Below the pieces are notes generated by a model. That model was not told where the DNA came from. It was given only the letters and a program-made list of their open reading frames with translations, and searched no databases. A stretch of DNA of 64,000 bases from positions 1 to 64,000 of the forward strand of contig JBGAFV010000002.1 of NCBI GenBank assembly GCA_044227095.1. The letters are read 5' to 3'. Origin of the DNA: JACMLD01 sp044227095. GTDB lineage: Bacteria > Bacteroidota > Bacteroidia > Chitinophagales > Chitinophagaceae. Each line of letters opens with the position of its first letter. Position 1 is the first letter of the stretch. Below are positions 8,314 through 16,432 of the stretch, piece after piece. A program made the translations under genes and the position numbers.

Positions 8314-9322
8314 ACATTTCTACCATCGCCTTTATTACACCATTTGCGGGGTTGAGCCATCCGGCAAATTCTTCTTCTACCTGCGAAAAATTTACACGGT
8401 GCGTAATATAATTCGTTGGGTTTACCAGCTTTTTCTTCATGCTGGCAATAACATGTTCAAAATCTTTGCGTGTTGCATTTCGGCTACTCATCAGCGTTGC
8501 TTCACGTTTGTGAAATTCCGGATGGCTGAAACTAATATCTCCTTTTTGCAAACCTACCAGCACATACCTTCCGCCATGCGCCATGTATTGAAATGCATTA
8601 TTAATTGCTTTTAAACTACCGGTAGCATCTATAACAACTGTAGGCATATCGCCATTAGTAATTGCTTTTAATTTTTCCATTGCATCTTCTTTAGCAGGAT
8701 TAACAATATCGGCTACCTGTAATTTCTCTTTACAAAACTGAAGCCGTGAATCGTTAATATCCATTGCAATCACTTTTCCGCCTGCTATACGTGCAAATTC
8801 CATTGTGCCAAGGCCTATGGGGCCGGCACCAACTATAAGAACGTATTCCCCCTCTTTTACATCAGCCCTGCTTACACCATGTGCACCAATAGCAAGTGGC
8901 TCTATCAATGCCAGTTCGTCATAACTTAATCCTTCTCCATGAACAAGCGAATAAGAAGGCACCAGCAAATAATCAACCATACCGCCATCTGTATGTACAC
9001 CGCTTACCTGTATACTGGTACAGCAATTGGGTTTCCCCGTGCGACAGGCAATACAGGTTCCGCAATAGAAATAAGGAATAAAAGTAACAGCTTCTCCTTT
9101 TTTAAAATTTGGATCATCTGTTTCTACAATGTCTGCAGCCAATTCGTGACCGAGTATTCTTGGATAACTGAAAAAAGGTTGTGTGCCTTCGTAAGCATGC
9201 AGGTCTGTTCCGCAAATGCCTATGCGCTTTATGCGTAGCAGTGTATTGCCCTCTGTTAATAAAGGTTCGGAGATTTCTTTGTATTCAAATTTTCCTGGTG
9301 TAGTGCAGACCAATGCTCTCAT
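8312..9322 (-). CDS. Zinc-dependent medium-chain alcohol/polyol dehydrogenase
   Basis: A 336-residue MDR dehydrogenase. The catalytic zinc ligands are Cys37 and the GHE block (58-60), the structural zinc site is the Cys cluster CGTCIAC plus the following Cys pair (87-101), and the NAD(P) site is VGAGPIG (164-170). It is the last gene of a six-gene operon with mannonate dehydratases, a FucP-type transporter, a mutarotase and a fuconolactonase-like hydrolase. In that context it probably oxidises a sugar or a keto-deoxy sugar acid, for example as an L-galactonate 5-dehydrogenase, L-fucose dehydrogenase or 2-keto-3-deoxy-L-fuconate dehydrogenase. The sequence does not decide among these. Confidence 0.88.
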   Translation of the reverse strand: MRALVCTTPGKFEYKEISEPLLTEGNTLLRIKRIGICGTDLHAYEGTQPFFSYPRILGHELAADIVETDDPNFKKGEAVTFIPYFYCGTCIACRTGKPNCCTSIQVSGVHTDGGMVDYLLVPSYSLVHGEGLSYDELALIEPLAIGAHGVSRADVKEGEYVLIVGAGPIGLGTMEFARIAGGKVIAMDINDSRLQFCKEKLQVADIVNPAKEDAMEKLKAITNGDMPTVVIDATGSLKAINNAFQYMAHGGRYVLVGLQKGDISFSHPEFHKREATLMSSRNATRKDFEHVIASMKKKLVNPTNYITHRVNFSQVEEEFAGWLNPANGVIKAMVEM

Positions 9323-9357
9323 TCTTGGTTGTTTCGGTTTTATTTTGGTTGTCTTTA

Positions 9358-10203
9358 TTACAAATGATAAAATGCTTTTGCATTTTTACTAAAAAATGCT
9401 TCCTGTTCGTTAGCAGAAAAAGATGAAAAATATTTTTGTACAATACCCATTACTTTTTTATAAGCTCCGCCGCAAAGACAAACCGGCCAGTCTGAACCAA
9501 ACATTATGCGGTTAATGCCAAATGCATTTGTTACAACATCAAGATAAGGTGTAAAATCAGGTTCTTTCCAATTGCGCATATCGGCTTCATTTACCATCCC
9601 GCTTACTTTGCAATGCACATTGGGGTATTGAGCAATAGCATTCATTCCTTTTTTCCATTCGTCTATCAATCCTGCTTTAATATATGGCTTGGCTATATGA
9701 TCTATTATAAACGCCTGCTCCGGAAATTGTTTCACCAGTTGCAAGGCTGCTTCAAGGTGTTTCGGAAAGATTAAAATATCATAAGTAAAATTGAATTGCT
9801 TAAGTAAGCTTATTCCGTTTAGAAAAGAAGGCTGAAGCATAAATGCCGGTTCTTCTCCCTGCAATACATGCCTGAAACCTTTTAGAACTTTAAACTGCGC
9901 ATAATGCTCCAGTCTTGATTGTACATTATCGGCTCGCAAATCAACCCAACCCACAACGCCTTTTATAAACTCATTTTCTTTTGATAGTTGCAACAAAAAA
10001 TCTGTTTCATTTTCTGTTTGATCTGCCTGCACAGTTACACAACCGGCTATATTGTTTTCTTTCAGCACAGGAACCAAATCCGCAGGTAAAAAATCTTTGC
10101 GTATCACTGCCATTTCATCATTTATCCAATCGTGTTTAACAGGATGATAATGCCAGAAATGCTGATGTGTGTCTATAGTGCCGGTCATTGAATTATTTAT
10201 CAT
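9358..10203 (-). CDS. Amidohydrolase, L-fuconolactonase-like
   Basis: A 281-residue metal-dependent hydrolase of the amidohydrolase-2 family. DTHQHFW (11-17) gives the first two metal ligands, HxH; further ligands are expected in FIIDHIAKP and CKVSGMV, and MFGSDWPVC carries the last conserved Asp. SDWPVC and WLDLRAD-like segments match L-fuconolactone and related sugar-lactone hydrolases. It would open a sugar acid lactone produced by a sugar dehydrogenase. The neighbours (FucP-type permease, mutarotase, dehydratases) support a role in oxidative catabolism of L-fucose, L-rhamnose or L-galactose. The ATG at 10203 is used; an alternative ATG at 10188 is closer to the conserved core. Confidence 0.85.
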   Translation of the reverse strand: MINNSMTGTIDTHQHFWHYHPVKHDWINDEMAVIRKDFLPADLVPVLKENNIAGCVTVQADQTENETDFLLQLSKENEFIKGVVGWVDLRADNVQSRLEHYAQFKVLKGFRHVLQGEEPAFMLQPSFLNGISLLKQFNFTYDILIFPKHLEAALQLVKQFPEQAFIIDHIAKPYIKAGLIDEWKKGMNAIAQYPNVHCKVSGMVNEADMRNWKEPDFTPYLDVVTNAFGINRIMFGSDWPVCLCGGAYKKVMGIVQKYFSSFSANEQEAFFSKNAKAFYHL

Positions 10204-10241
10204 TGTTTATCAACGCTATCAATTGAAGGAAGGAAAAAACT

Positions 10242-10577
10242 TTATTTATTCAATTCAAAAATTTTATCCATCAATATCCATTTCTCTCCATTTTTTGCCC
10301 AGGGCAATGCGCTTTGAAATTTCCACATTAGCTTTTCCCATTCCTGTACCTTGGAATTTGCGCTATCCATCGCAGATTTTTTTTCAAAGCTGAAGCTGTC
10401 ATTGGTCTCCATTATCATAAACAAGCGATTACCAGTGCGATAAATTTCCATATTGGTAATGCCTGAACCTGTAATACTTTGTTTTATTTCGGGCCATACA
10501 TTTTGGTGATATGCTTCGTATTCTGCAATCAGCTTTTCATCGTTTACCAAATCAAGTGCAAGGCAATAGCGTTTCAT
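10242..10577 (-). CDS. L-rhamnose mutarotase family protein
   Basis: A 111-residue protein of the RhaM/DUF718 family, dimeric alpha-beta barrels that interconvert sugar anomers. YHQNVWPEI (23-31) contains the catalytic-type His24 next to the Trp-Pro block, and the C-terminal tail MDKIFELN is usual. It is in the same operon as a FucP-type symporter, where it would speed the conversion of imported deoxy-sugar to the anomer used by the dehydrogenase. Family members act on L-rhamnose, L-fucose or other aldoses, so the sugar is open. Spacing to the downstream hydrolase is 38 bases and to the upstream permease 68 bases; the latter gap carries a short TTTAGTATTCAGTA-type repeat. Confidence 0.87.
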   Translation of the reverse strand: MKRYCLALDLVNDEKLIAEYEAYHQNVWPEIKQSITGSGITNMEIYRTGNRLFMIMETNDSFSFEKKSAMDSANSKVQEWEKLMWKFQSALPWAKNGEKWILMDKIFELNK

Positions 10578-10612
10578 TTAAATAGTATTTAGTATTCAGT
10601 ATTTAGACAACA
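10578..10612. repeat. Short AGTATTTAGTATTCAG-type repeat
   Basis: Three imperfect copies of a TAGTATT unit between the mutarotase and the permease. The same unit recurs at 6385-6512 and 52535-52567. No inverted partner is visible here. Confidence 0.45.
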
Positions 10613-10645
10613 GATTTTCGCGGCTAAACGCCTTGTACTAAAATC

Positions 10646-11953
10646 TTAAAGCAATATTTCACTTGCTTTCTCTGAATGTTTGTATCCTTTTAATCCAAAA
10701 TATAAAATCACTACAAAGCAAAGCAAAGGAACTATATAGCCATACTGTATATTATTAGTCTTGTCTGCTATATAGCCCAATATTGGTGGCAAAATTGCAC
10801 CTCCAACAATTGACATAATAATAAGACTTGAACCTGCTTTTGTATCTGCCCCTATATCTTTTATACCAAGTGCGAATATTGTTGGGAACATAATCGACAT
10901 AAAAAAAGCCATTACTATAACAGCATATAATGTAATAATACCAGAGCCAAGTATTGTTACCAGTGTTAATAAAATACATACAGCCGAATAAATAGCCAGT
11001 AATTTTGGCGGTTCTATAAAGCGCATAAAAAAGGTTCCGGCAAAACGGCCAATCATAAATGCAAGACCAGCAAAACTTGAATATACAGCTGCTTCAGTTT
11101 CTGTGATACCTGCTGCTTTAGTAGCAAACAAAATAAGAAAGCTGAGAACGCAAACCTGCGCACCCACATAAAAAAATTGCGCTATTACGCCCCATACAAG
11201 TTGTTTATGCGTAAAGGCATGAAAAAAACCATTATCTTCTTTCTCTTCACTGTCTTTAATATCCGGAAGCTTTGTAAAGAAGAAAATAGCTGCAACAAAC
11301 AAAATGGCAATCCCTAATACCATATAAGGCATTTTAACAGTTGATGTTTCCTGCAAGAGATATGCATTCTTTGCCTGAACACTCATTGCAGCAATTTGCT
11401 CTTCACTTAATGGTTTTTTGGAAAGAATAAAATTTCTACCAATAAGCGGCGCAAGGAAGGCTGCCAAACCATTAAATGATTGTGCAAAGTTTAAACGTTG
11501 TGTGGAAGTTTCTGGCTTACCCAAAATTGTTGCGTAGGGATTAGCAGCAGTTTCTAATATAGCAAGGCCGCATGCAACTATAAATAAAGCGCTAAGAAAA
11601 AAAGCATACTGCATAGTATTGGCAGCAGGTATAAAAAGAAAGCAGCCAATGGAGAAAAACGCTAGTCCTATAAGAATCCCAATTTTGTAACCATACTTTT
11701 TCATGAGTATGCCTGCTGGTATGGCCATGATAAAATATCCAAAATAAACCGCAGAGTCTACCAGCGATGCTTCTACAGTATTTAAACTAAAAGCCCTGCG
11801 TAAATGCGGAATAAGTGCCGGATCAAGATTATGAATGAATCCCCAGAAAAAGAATAAACTCGTCACCATTATAAATGGAAACAAATAACTTTTTGGGGCA
11901 TCGGTAGTAAGAATATCAGGCTGTTCTGTAGTAAATTTAGAAGGCAAGGCCAT
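10646..11953 (-). CDS. fucP: FucP-type L-fucose:H+ symporter (MFS)
   Basis: A 435-residue major facilitator protein of the fucose:proton symporter family, with twelve predicted membrane spans and a large central loop near residues 180-240. The diagnostic N-terminal segment FFFWGFIHNLDPALIPHL and the following TVEASLVDSAVYFGYF are typical of FucP; MKKYGYKIGI is the first MFS A-loop. It imports a sugar into the cytoplasm by proton symport. FucP homologues in Bacteroidota also carry other sugars, so fucose is likely but not proven. It is third in a six-gene operon, 15 bases after the first mannonate dehydratase. Confidence 0.88.
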   Translation of the reverse strand: MALPSKFTTEQPDILTTDAPKSYLFPFIMVTSLFFFWGFIHNLDPALIPHLRRAFSLNTVEASLVDSAVYFGYFIMAIPAGILMKKYGYKIGILIGLAFFSIGCFLFIPAANTMQYAFFLSALFIVACGLAILETAANPYATILGKPETSTQRLNFAQSFNGLAAFLAPLIGRNFILSKKPLSEEQIAAMSVQAKNAYLLQETSTVKMPYMVLGIAILFVAAIFFFTKLPDIKDSEEKEDNGFFHAFTHKQLVWGVIAQFFYVGAQVCVLSFLILFATKAAGITETEAAVYSSFAGLAFMIGRFAGTFFMRFIEPPKLLAIYSAVCILLTLVTILGSGIITLYAVIVMAFFMSIMFPTIFALGIKDIGADTKAGSSLIIMSIVGGAILPPILGYIADKTNNIQYGYIVPLLCFVVILYFGLKGYKHSEKASEILL

Positions 11954-11968
11954 AAGTATATCGTTAGA

Positions 11969-13141
11969 TTAATTAAACAATGATTTAGCAATTCCGAGTT
12001 CCAGTCCGCGCAATTCTGCAAGGCCGCGTAGCCTTCCTATAGCAGAGTAACCGGGATTGGTTTTCTTTTTTAAATCGTCAAGCATCTGGTGACCGTGGTC
12101 GGGACGCATAGGCAAGCTTATTTTTTGTTTTTGCATCAGCAACACTACTTCTTTCATTACACTATACATGTCTACATCGCCTTCAAGATGGTTGTCTTCA
12201 TAAAAATCTCCCTGCTTATTACGCTTTGTAGCACGCAAATGCAAAAAATGAATCCTATCTGCAAAGGCTTTTACCATAGCGGGCAAATCATTATCTGCAC
12301 GAACACCATAAGAACCTGTACAAAAACAAAGACCATTATTCAATGAAGGAATTACTTCAATCAATTTCTTTACATCTGCTGCTGTTTTTATTACCCTCGG
12401 CAAACCAAAAATGGCAAATGGAGGATCATCCGGATGAATGGCCATCTTAATACCAGTTTCTTCTGCAACAGGCACTATTTGCGTTAAAAAATAAACAAGG
12501 TTGCTGCGCAGTTTGTCTTCGTCTATACCATGGTATGTATCCAACGCCTGCTGAAATTGTTCAAGCGTAAAAGATTCTTCACTCCCTGGCAAGCCTGCAA
12601 TAATATTGCGTTGCAGCAATTGCTTTTCTTCATCATTCATTGCTTTAAACCGTTTTTCTCCGGCAGCCAATTCTTCATCAGTATATTCTTTACCTGCATT
12701 TTTTCTTTTCAGCATAAACACATCAAAAGCTACAAGTGCTGCCTTTTCAAAACGCAATGCTCTAGAACCATCTTCTACCTGGTAAGACAAATCAGTTCTT
12801 GTCCAATCCAACACCGGCATAAAATTATATGTTATCACTTCTATACCATTTGCCGCGAGATTTCGGATGCTTTCTTTGTAATTGTCTATATAAATTTGAA
12901 AATTGCCACTTTGCGTTTTAATGACTTCATGCACAGGCACACTTTCTACTACCTTCCATTCCAGGCCTGCGGCATTAACCAGTGCCTTCCTTTTACTAAT
13001 TTCTTCTTTAGTCCATACCTGGCCGTTAGGTATATGGTGCAATGCAGTTACCACTCCGGTACAACCTGCCTGTTTTATATCGGTTAAACTTACCGGATCG
13101 TTCGGCCCATACCAGCGCATGGTGTGTGTCAGCTTAATCAT
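11969..13141 (-). CDS. uxuA: Mannonate dehydratase (copy 1)
   Basis: A 390-residue UxuA-type dehydratase, which removes water from D-mannonate to give 2-keto-3-deoxy-D-gluconate. The signature blocks are all present: MRWYGPNDPVSL at the N-terminus, TALHHIP, IHPDDPP with a metal-ligand His, NGLCFCTGS with the metal-ligand Cys, HLRATKR, and MRPDHGHQM with the last His/Asp ligands. It has the same length as the next gene and aligns with it end to end at roughly 60% identity. UxuB, KdgK and KdgA, which normally process the product, are not in the window. Confidence 0.92.
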   Translation of the reverse strand: MIKLTHTMRWYGPNDPVSLTDIKQAGCTGVVTALHHIPNGQVWTKEEISKRKALVNAAGLEWKVVESVPVHEVIKTQSGNFQIYIDNYKESIRNLAANGIEVITYNFMPVLDWTRTDLSYQVEDGSRALRFEKAALVAFDVFMLKRKNAGKEYTDEELAAGEKRFKAMNDEEKQLLQRNIIAGLPGSEESFTLEQFQQALDTYHGIDEDKLRSNLVYFLTQIVPVAEETGIKMAIHPDDPPFAIFGLPRVIKTAADVKKLIEVIPSLNNGLCFCTGSYGVRADNDLPAMVKAFADRIHFLHLRATKRNKQGDFYEDNHLEGDVDMYSVMKEVVLLMQKQKISLPMRPDHGHQMLDDLKKKTNPGYSAIGRLRGLAELRGLELGIAKSLFN

Positions 13142-13204
13142 ATTGTTATATTCCCGTTCAAAAATAGGTTGAAATGATTACAGATATTGCTCATAATATA
13201 GTAC

Positions 13205-13292
13205 AATGTTAACCACGTGAGACGCGAAGCCTGAGGCGTGAGTTGAAACGCAGTAGCCCTAACGACTAGTGACTCACGACTATCGACTGACG
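13205..13292. repeat. Degenerate GACTCACGACTA-type repeat between the two uxuA genes
   Basis: Contains CGTGAGACGCG and GGCGTGAGTTG on the left and GACTAGTGACTCACGACTA plus CGACTGACGACTTACG on the right. It is the same short period as the segment inside tilS (17404-17475) and the tail at 28140-28165. It abuts the stop codon of the second uxuA. Confidence 0.6.
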
Positions 13293-13294
13293 AC

Positions 13295-14467
13295 TTACGT
13301 CTCCATGCTCCTGCTAATACCCACTTCCAATCCTCTTAATTCTGCCAGTGCTTTTAACCTGCCAATACCCGAATAACCGGGATAGGTTTTCTTTTTTAAA
13401 TCGTCAAGCATCTGGTGCCCGTGATCTGGTCGCATAGGAATAGAAATATTTCTTCTTTTCATAAGCAACAAAGCCTCTTTTACGATTGCATACATATCTG
13501 CGTCACCACCCAGATGTTGCGCTTCATAAAAGTTTCCTGCCGCGTCACGTTTTGTATTGCGCAAATGAAAGAAATGGATATGGTCGGCAAATATTTTTAT
13601 CATTTCTACCAGGTTATTATCAGCACGTGCGCCAAAAGAACCAGTACAAAAACAAAGTCCGTTTGCCTTAGAAGGAACGGCCTTTATCAAATCATCAGCA
13701 TCTTTTTGTGTACTTAAAATGCGTGGCAATCCTAATACTGCATAAGGGGGATCATCAGGATGAATAGCCATTTGCAAGCCCAGTTCTTCCGCCACAGGCA
13801 CTACTTCTTTCAAAAAATAAAACAAATGCTTTTTAAGCTCAGTCGCATCAATGCCATTGTATGTTTGCAATGCTGCCAATACCTGTTCCGGGGTAAATGC
13901 TTCATCGCTGCCCGGGAGGCCAAGCATGGCGTTGCGGAAAAGTTTTTCTTTTTCAGCATCGCTCATAGACGCAAATTTTGTTTTTGCAATTTCTATTTCT
14001 TGAGGGCTATAATCTTTTTCTGCGCCGGGTCTTTTTAATAAAAAAAGATCAAAAGCCATGAAAGCTGCACGTTCAAAATAAAGAGCTTTGCTGCCATCTG
14101 CCAATGTATAAGAAACATCTGTGCGCAACCAATCAAGAACAGGCATAAAGTTATAAGTAACCACCTGCAACCCACAAACAGCAACATTGCGCAGGCTTTG
14201 TTTGTATTGTTCTATGTACTGTTTATAATTGCCAGATTGCTTTTTAATGTCTTCATGTACGGGCAGGCTTTCAATTACTTTCCATTCCATACCCGCATCA
14301 TTTATCATTTTTTTGCGGATGTTAATCTCTTCAACAGTCCATACATCTCCTACTGGTATGTGGTGCAATGCAGTAACAATACCTGTGCAGCCAGCCTGTC
14401 TTATATCGCTCAAACTAACGGGGTCATTAGGACCAAACCAGCGCATGGTTTGTATAAAATGGTTCAT
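13295..14467 (-). CDS. uxuA: Mannonate dehydratase (copy 2)
   Basis: A second 390-residue UxuA-type protein, first gene of the operon. It keeps the same landmarks as copy 1: MRWFGPNDPVSL, TALHHIP, IHPDDPP, NGLCFCTGS, HLRNTKR and MRPDHGHQM, so both copies look catalytically intact. They differ in most surface positions and in the segment between residues 150 and 210. Two adjacent copies suggest either dosage or different substrates, for example D-mannonate and a related sugar acid such as a 6-deoxy or L-series aldonate. The sequence itself does not show which. The 272-base region upstream is shared with a divergent receiver gene. Confidence 0.92.
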   Translation of the reverse strand: MNHFIQTMRWFGPNDPVSLSDIRQAGCTGIVTALHHIPVGDVWTVEEINIRKKMINDAGMEWKVIESLPVHEDIKKQSGNYKQYIEQYKQSLRNVAVCGLQVVTYNFMPVLDWLRTDVSYTLADGSKALYFERAAFMAFDLFLLKRPGAEKDYSPQEIEIAKTKFASMSDAEKEKLFRNAMLGLPGSDEAFTPEQVLAALQTYNGIDATELKKHLFYFLKEVVPVAEELGLQMAIHPDDPPYAVLGLPRILSTQKDADDLIKAVPSKANGLCFCTGSFGARADNNLVEMIKIFADHIHFFHLRNTKRDAAGNFYEAQHLGGDADMYAIVKEALLLMKRRNISIPMRPDHGHQMLDDLKKKTYPGYSGIGRLKALAELRGLEVGISRSMET

Positions 14468-14740
14468 ATTCTAATCTGCTTATTACGCTTAATGGTATGA
14501 AATGCAATCTAATAAAAAACAATCTTGCACAAGCAAATTTCAACTTCTCTCTTATTTTAAAGATATGCTGAAACTGTTGCCATATTTACAGTATCGCCGT
14601 TTATGGAAAACTATAATTTAATTGTTCAATATTTATGAAATATAAAATAAAATCGATTAACTTAGAAGAGAATATCCAACTCTGATTATAGCACTGTATT
14701 TTCTTTACCACAACCCACCCCAACTATATTAATTAAACCC
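14468..14740. promoter_or_regulatory. Divergent promoter region of sugar operon and receiver gene
   Basis: This AT-rich gap must hold the promoter of the six-gene operon (leftwards) and of the receiver (rightwards). TAAAATCGATTAA near 14650 has a central CG and weak twofold symmetry, as LacI-type operators do, but the match is poor. No clear TAnnTTTG element was identified. Confidence 0.35.
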
Positions 14741-15151
14741 TTGGCCCACCCTATTTCTATATTAATTGTAGATGATCATATCATGATGCTGAATGCATTA
14801 AAATCTTTATTGCCACACGACAATAGCATTATAGTTGCTGCCATTGCAAGTTCCGGACCTGAAGCAGAAAAAAAATACAACCAGTTAAAACCCGATGTTG
14901 TTGTTATGGATATTCAGATGAAACCGGTTTCGGGTCTTGAAAGCACAAAAAAAATTTTGAAACAACATCCCGATGCAAAAATACTTGGCCTGTCAAACAC
15001 ATGGTCTGGACAGGATTCAGACGAACTGCGCCGCATTGGTGGCCGCGGTTATATTGTAAAAACTGCTACCCTGGATGCCATAGTTAATTGCATAAAACAA
15101 GTGTATGCCGGAGAACTGAGTTTTACAGAAGATGATTTCAAGACATCATAA
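14741..15151 (+). CDS. Stand-alone response-regulator receiver domain
   Basis: A 136-residue protein made of one CheY-like receiver and nothing else. ILIVDDH (7-13) gives the acidic pocket, Asp57 in VVVMDIQM is the phosphorylation site, and the conserved Lys is in GYIVKTA. The spacing and the MxPVSGLESTK block resemble the receivers of NarL/LuxR-type regulators, but the sequence stops at FKTS where the linker to the HTH would begin. The start codon is TTG at 14741; no better ATG precedes ILIVDDH. No histidine kinase is adjacent. It may be a phosphate sink or an adaptor, or a regulator that lost its DNA-binding half. Confidence 0.8.
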   Translation: MAHPISILIVDDHIMMLNALKSLLPHDNSIIVAAIASSGPEAEKKYNQLKPDVVVMDIQMKPVSGLESTKKILKQHPDAKILGLSNTWSGQDSDELRRIGGRGYIVKTATLDAIVNCIKQVYAGELSFTEDDFKTS

Positions 15152-15205
15152 TAATCCATCCTTTAATCAACTTTATTTCCTCAGCTTTAGTTATTAATTT
15201 GCCAG

Positions 15206-15679
15206 ATGAAATTTCAATTCTGGTCGCTGGGCAAAACGCATGAGCCATACATTAAACCCGGTGTGGAAACATTTACGCAACGCATCTCTAACTATTACCC
15301 GGTTGAATGGAATATAATTGCCCCGCCAAAAAATGCCGGGCTATTAAATGAAGCGGAACTTAAAAAGAAAGAAGCTGAAATTATAATGAATGCACTGGCA
15401 AAAGACGATTACCTGGTAGCACTGGATGAAAGGGGAAAAACTTTTTCTTCAGAACAGCTTGCTGCTTTTATACAAACAAGGGCAAATGCAAGTACAAGGC
15501 AGGTGATCTTTTTAATAGGCGGTGCTTTTGGTTTGCATGAAAGCATATTGAAAAGGGCCGATTTTAAATGGTCGCTGTCTCTTTTAACTTTTCCGCACCA
15601 ACTAGTGAGGTTAATTTTGGCAGAACAGGTTTACCGTGCCTGCACCATTAACAGAAATGAAAAATACCACCATCAATGA
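15206..15679 (+). CDS. rlmH: 23S rRNA (pseudouridine1915-N3)-methyltransferase RlmH
   Basis: A 157-residue SPOUT-class methyltransferase that methylates pseudouridine 1915 in helix 69 of 23S rRNA. The knot and SAM-binding segment is FLIGGAFGLHESI, and the C-terminal LSLLTFPHQLVRLILAEQVYRA with the NRNEKYHH tail is diagnostic of the family (length 155-160). It acts in the cytoplasm on assembled 70S ribosomes. It is followed after 43 bases by the rhomboid gene on the same strand and may be cotranscribed with it. Confidence 0.96.
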   Translation: MKFQFWSLGKTHEPYIKPGVETFTQRISNYYPVEWNIIAPPKNAGLLNEAELKKKEAEIIMNALAKDDYLVALDERGKTFSSEQLAAFIQTRANASTRQVIFLIGGAFGLHESILKRADFKWSLSLLTFPHQLVRLILAEQVYRACTINRNEKYHHQ

Positions 15680-15722
15680 GGTGCAATAATTAACACGAAT
15701 ACACTAACCAATTACTTAAAGC

Positions 15723-16370
15723 ATGCACATTACTATAACCATTGTTATTATTATTGTTACCTGTGTTGTTTCTCTGGCCGCTTTTAATAATGAAAGGCTT
15801 TTTGATGAATTGATTTTTTATCCGCCTGCTGTTGCTAACCAAAACCAGGTGTACCGCTTTTTTACATGCGGATTTATACACGCCAACTATGCGCACCTGT
15901 TCTTTAACATGTATTCATTCTATATTTTTGGTGAGTATGTAGAAGCTCAGTTTACAGATGTGTTTGGGGCATCCGGAAAATGGCTTTACCTGCTAATGTA
16001 CCTTTCTTCACTTTTTGCGTGTTTGCTACCTACTTATAATAAGAATAAAAACAATGCTAATTATCGTAGCCTCGGGGCATCTGGTGCTGTGTCTGCTGTA
16101 GTATTTGCTTTTATCTTTCTTGAACCACTTCGCGGAATTGGGATTGTATTTATACCTTTTATGATACCTGGTTTTATTTTTGGCTTTTTATATCTGGTTA
16201 TTTCTACTATAATGGACAAACGCGGAGGTGGAAATATCAATCACTCTGCACACATTTGGGGCGCATTGTATGGCATTGTATTTCTTGCGGTAACCGGAAG
16301 TTTTTTAGCGAGGTATAATTTGTTTGAATCTTTTGCGAGACAGGTGAGTTCATACATTCACAGCTTATAG
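15723..16370 (+). CDS. Rhomboid-family intramembrane serine protease
   Basis: A 215-residue protein with six predicted membrane spans. The catalytic dyad is Ser120 in GASG (118-121) and His177 in the last core helix (NHSAHIWGA). The HxxxxHxxxN element after the first loop (His53, His58, Asn62) that lines the oxyanion hole is also present. Rhomboids cut single-span membrane proteins inside the bilayer; the substrate is unknown. The length fits a minimal six-helix bacterial rhomboid without an added domain. Confidence 0.92.
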   Translation: MHITITIVIIIVTCVVSLAAFNNERLFDELIFYPPAVANQNQVYRFFTCGFIHANYAHLFFNMYSFYIFGEYVEAQFTDVFGASGKWLYLLMYLSSLFACLLPTYNKNKNNANYRSLGASGAVSAVVFAFIFLEPLRGIGIVFIPFMIPGFIFGFLYLVISTIMDKRGGGNINHSAHIWGALYGIVFLAVTGSFLARYNLFESFARQVSSYIHSL

Positions 16371-16432
16371 ATATTTTTCTGCGATGAACACGTTTTAATA
16401 AATGCAGATGTAGGCCAAGTTTGACTTTATAC

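Noticed and set aside
12530..13087. 185-codon frame antisense to mannonate dehydratase
   Set aside because: It is a shadow of a well-conserved enzyme gene, with biased low-complexity translation.
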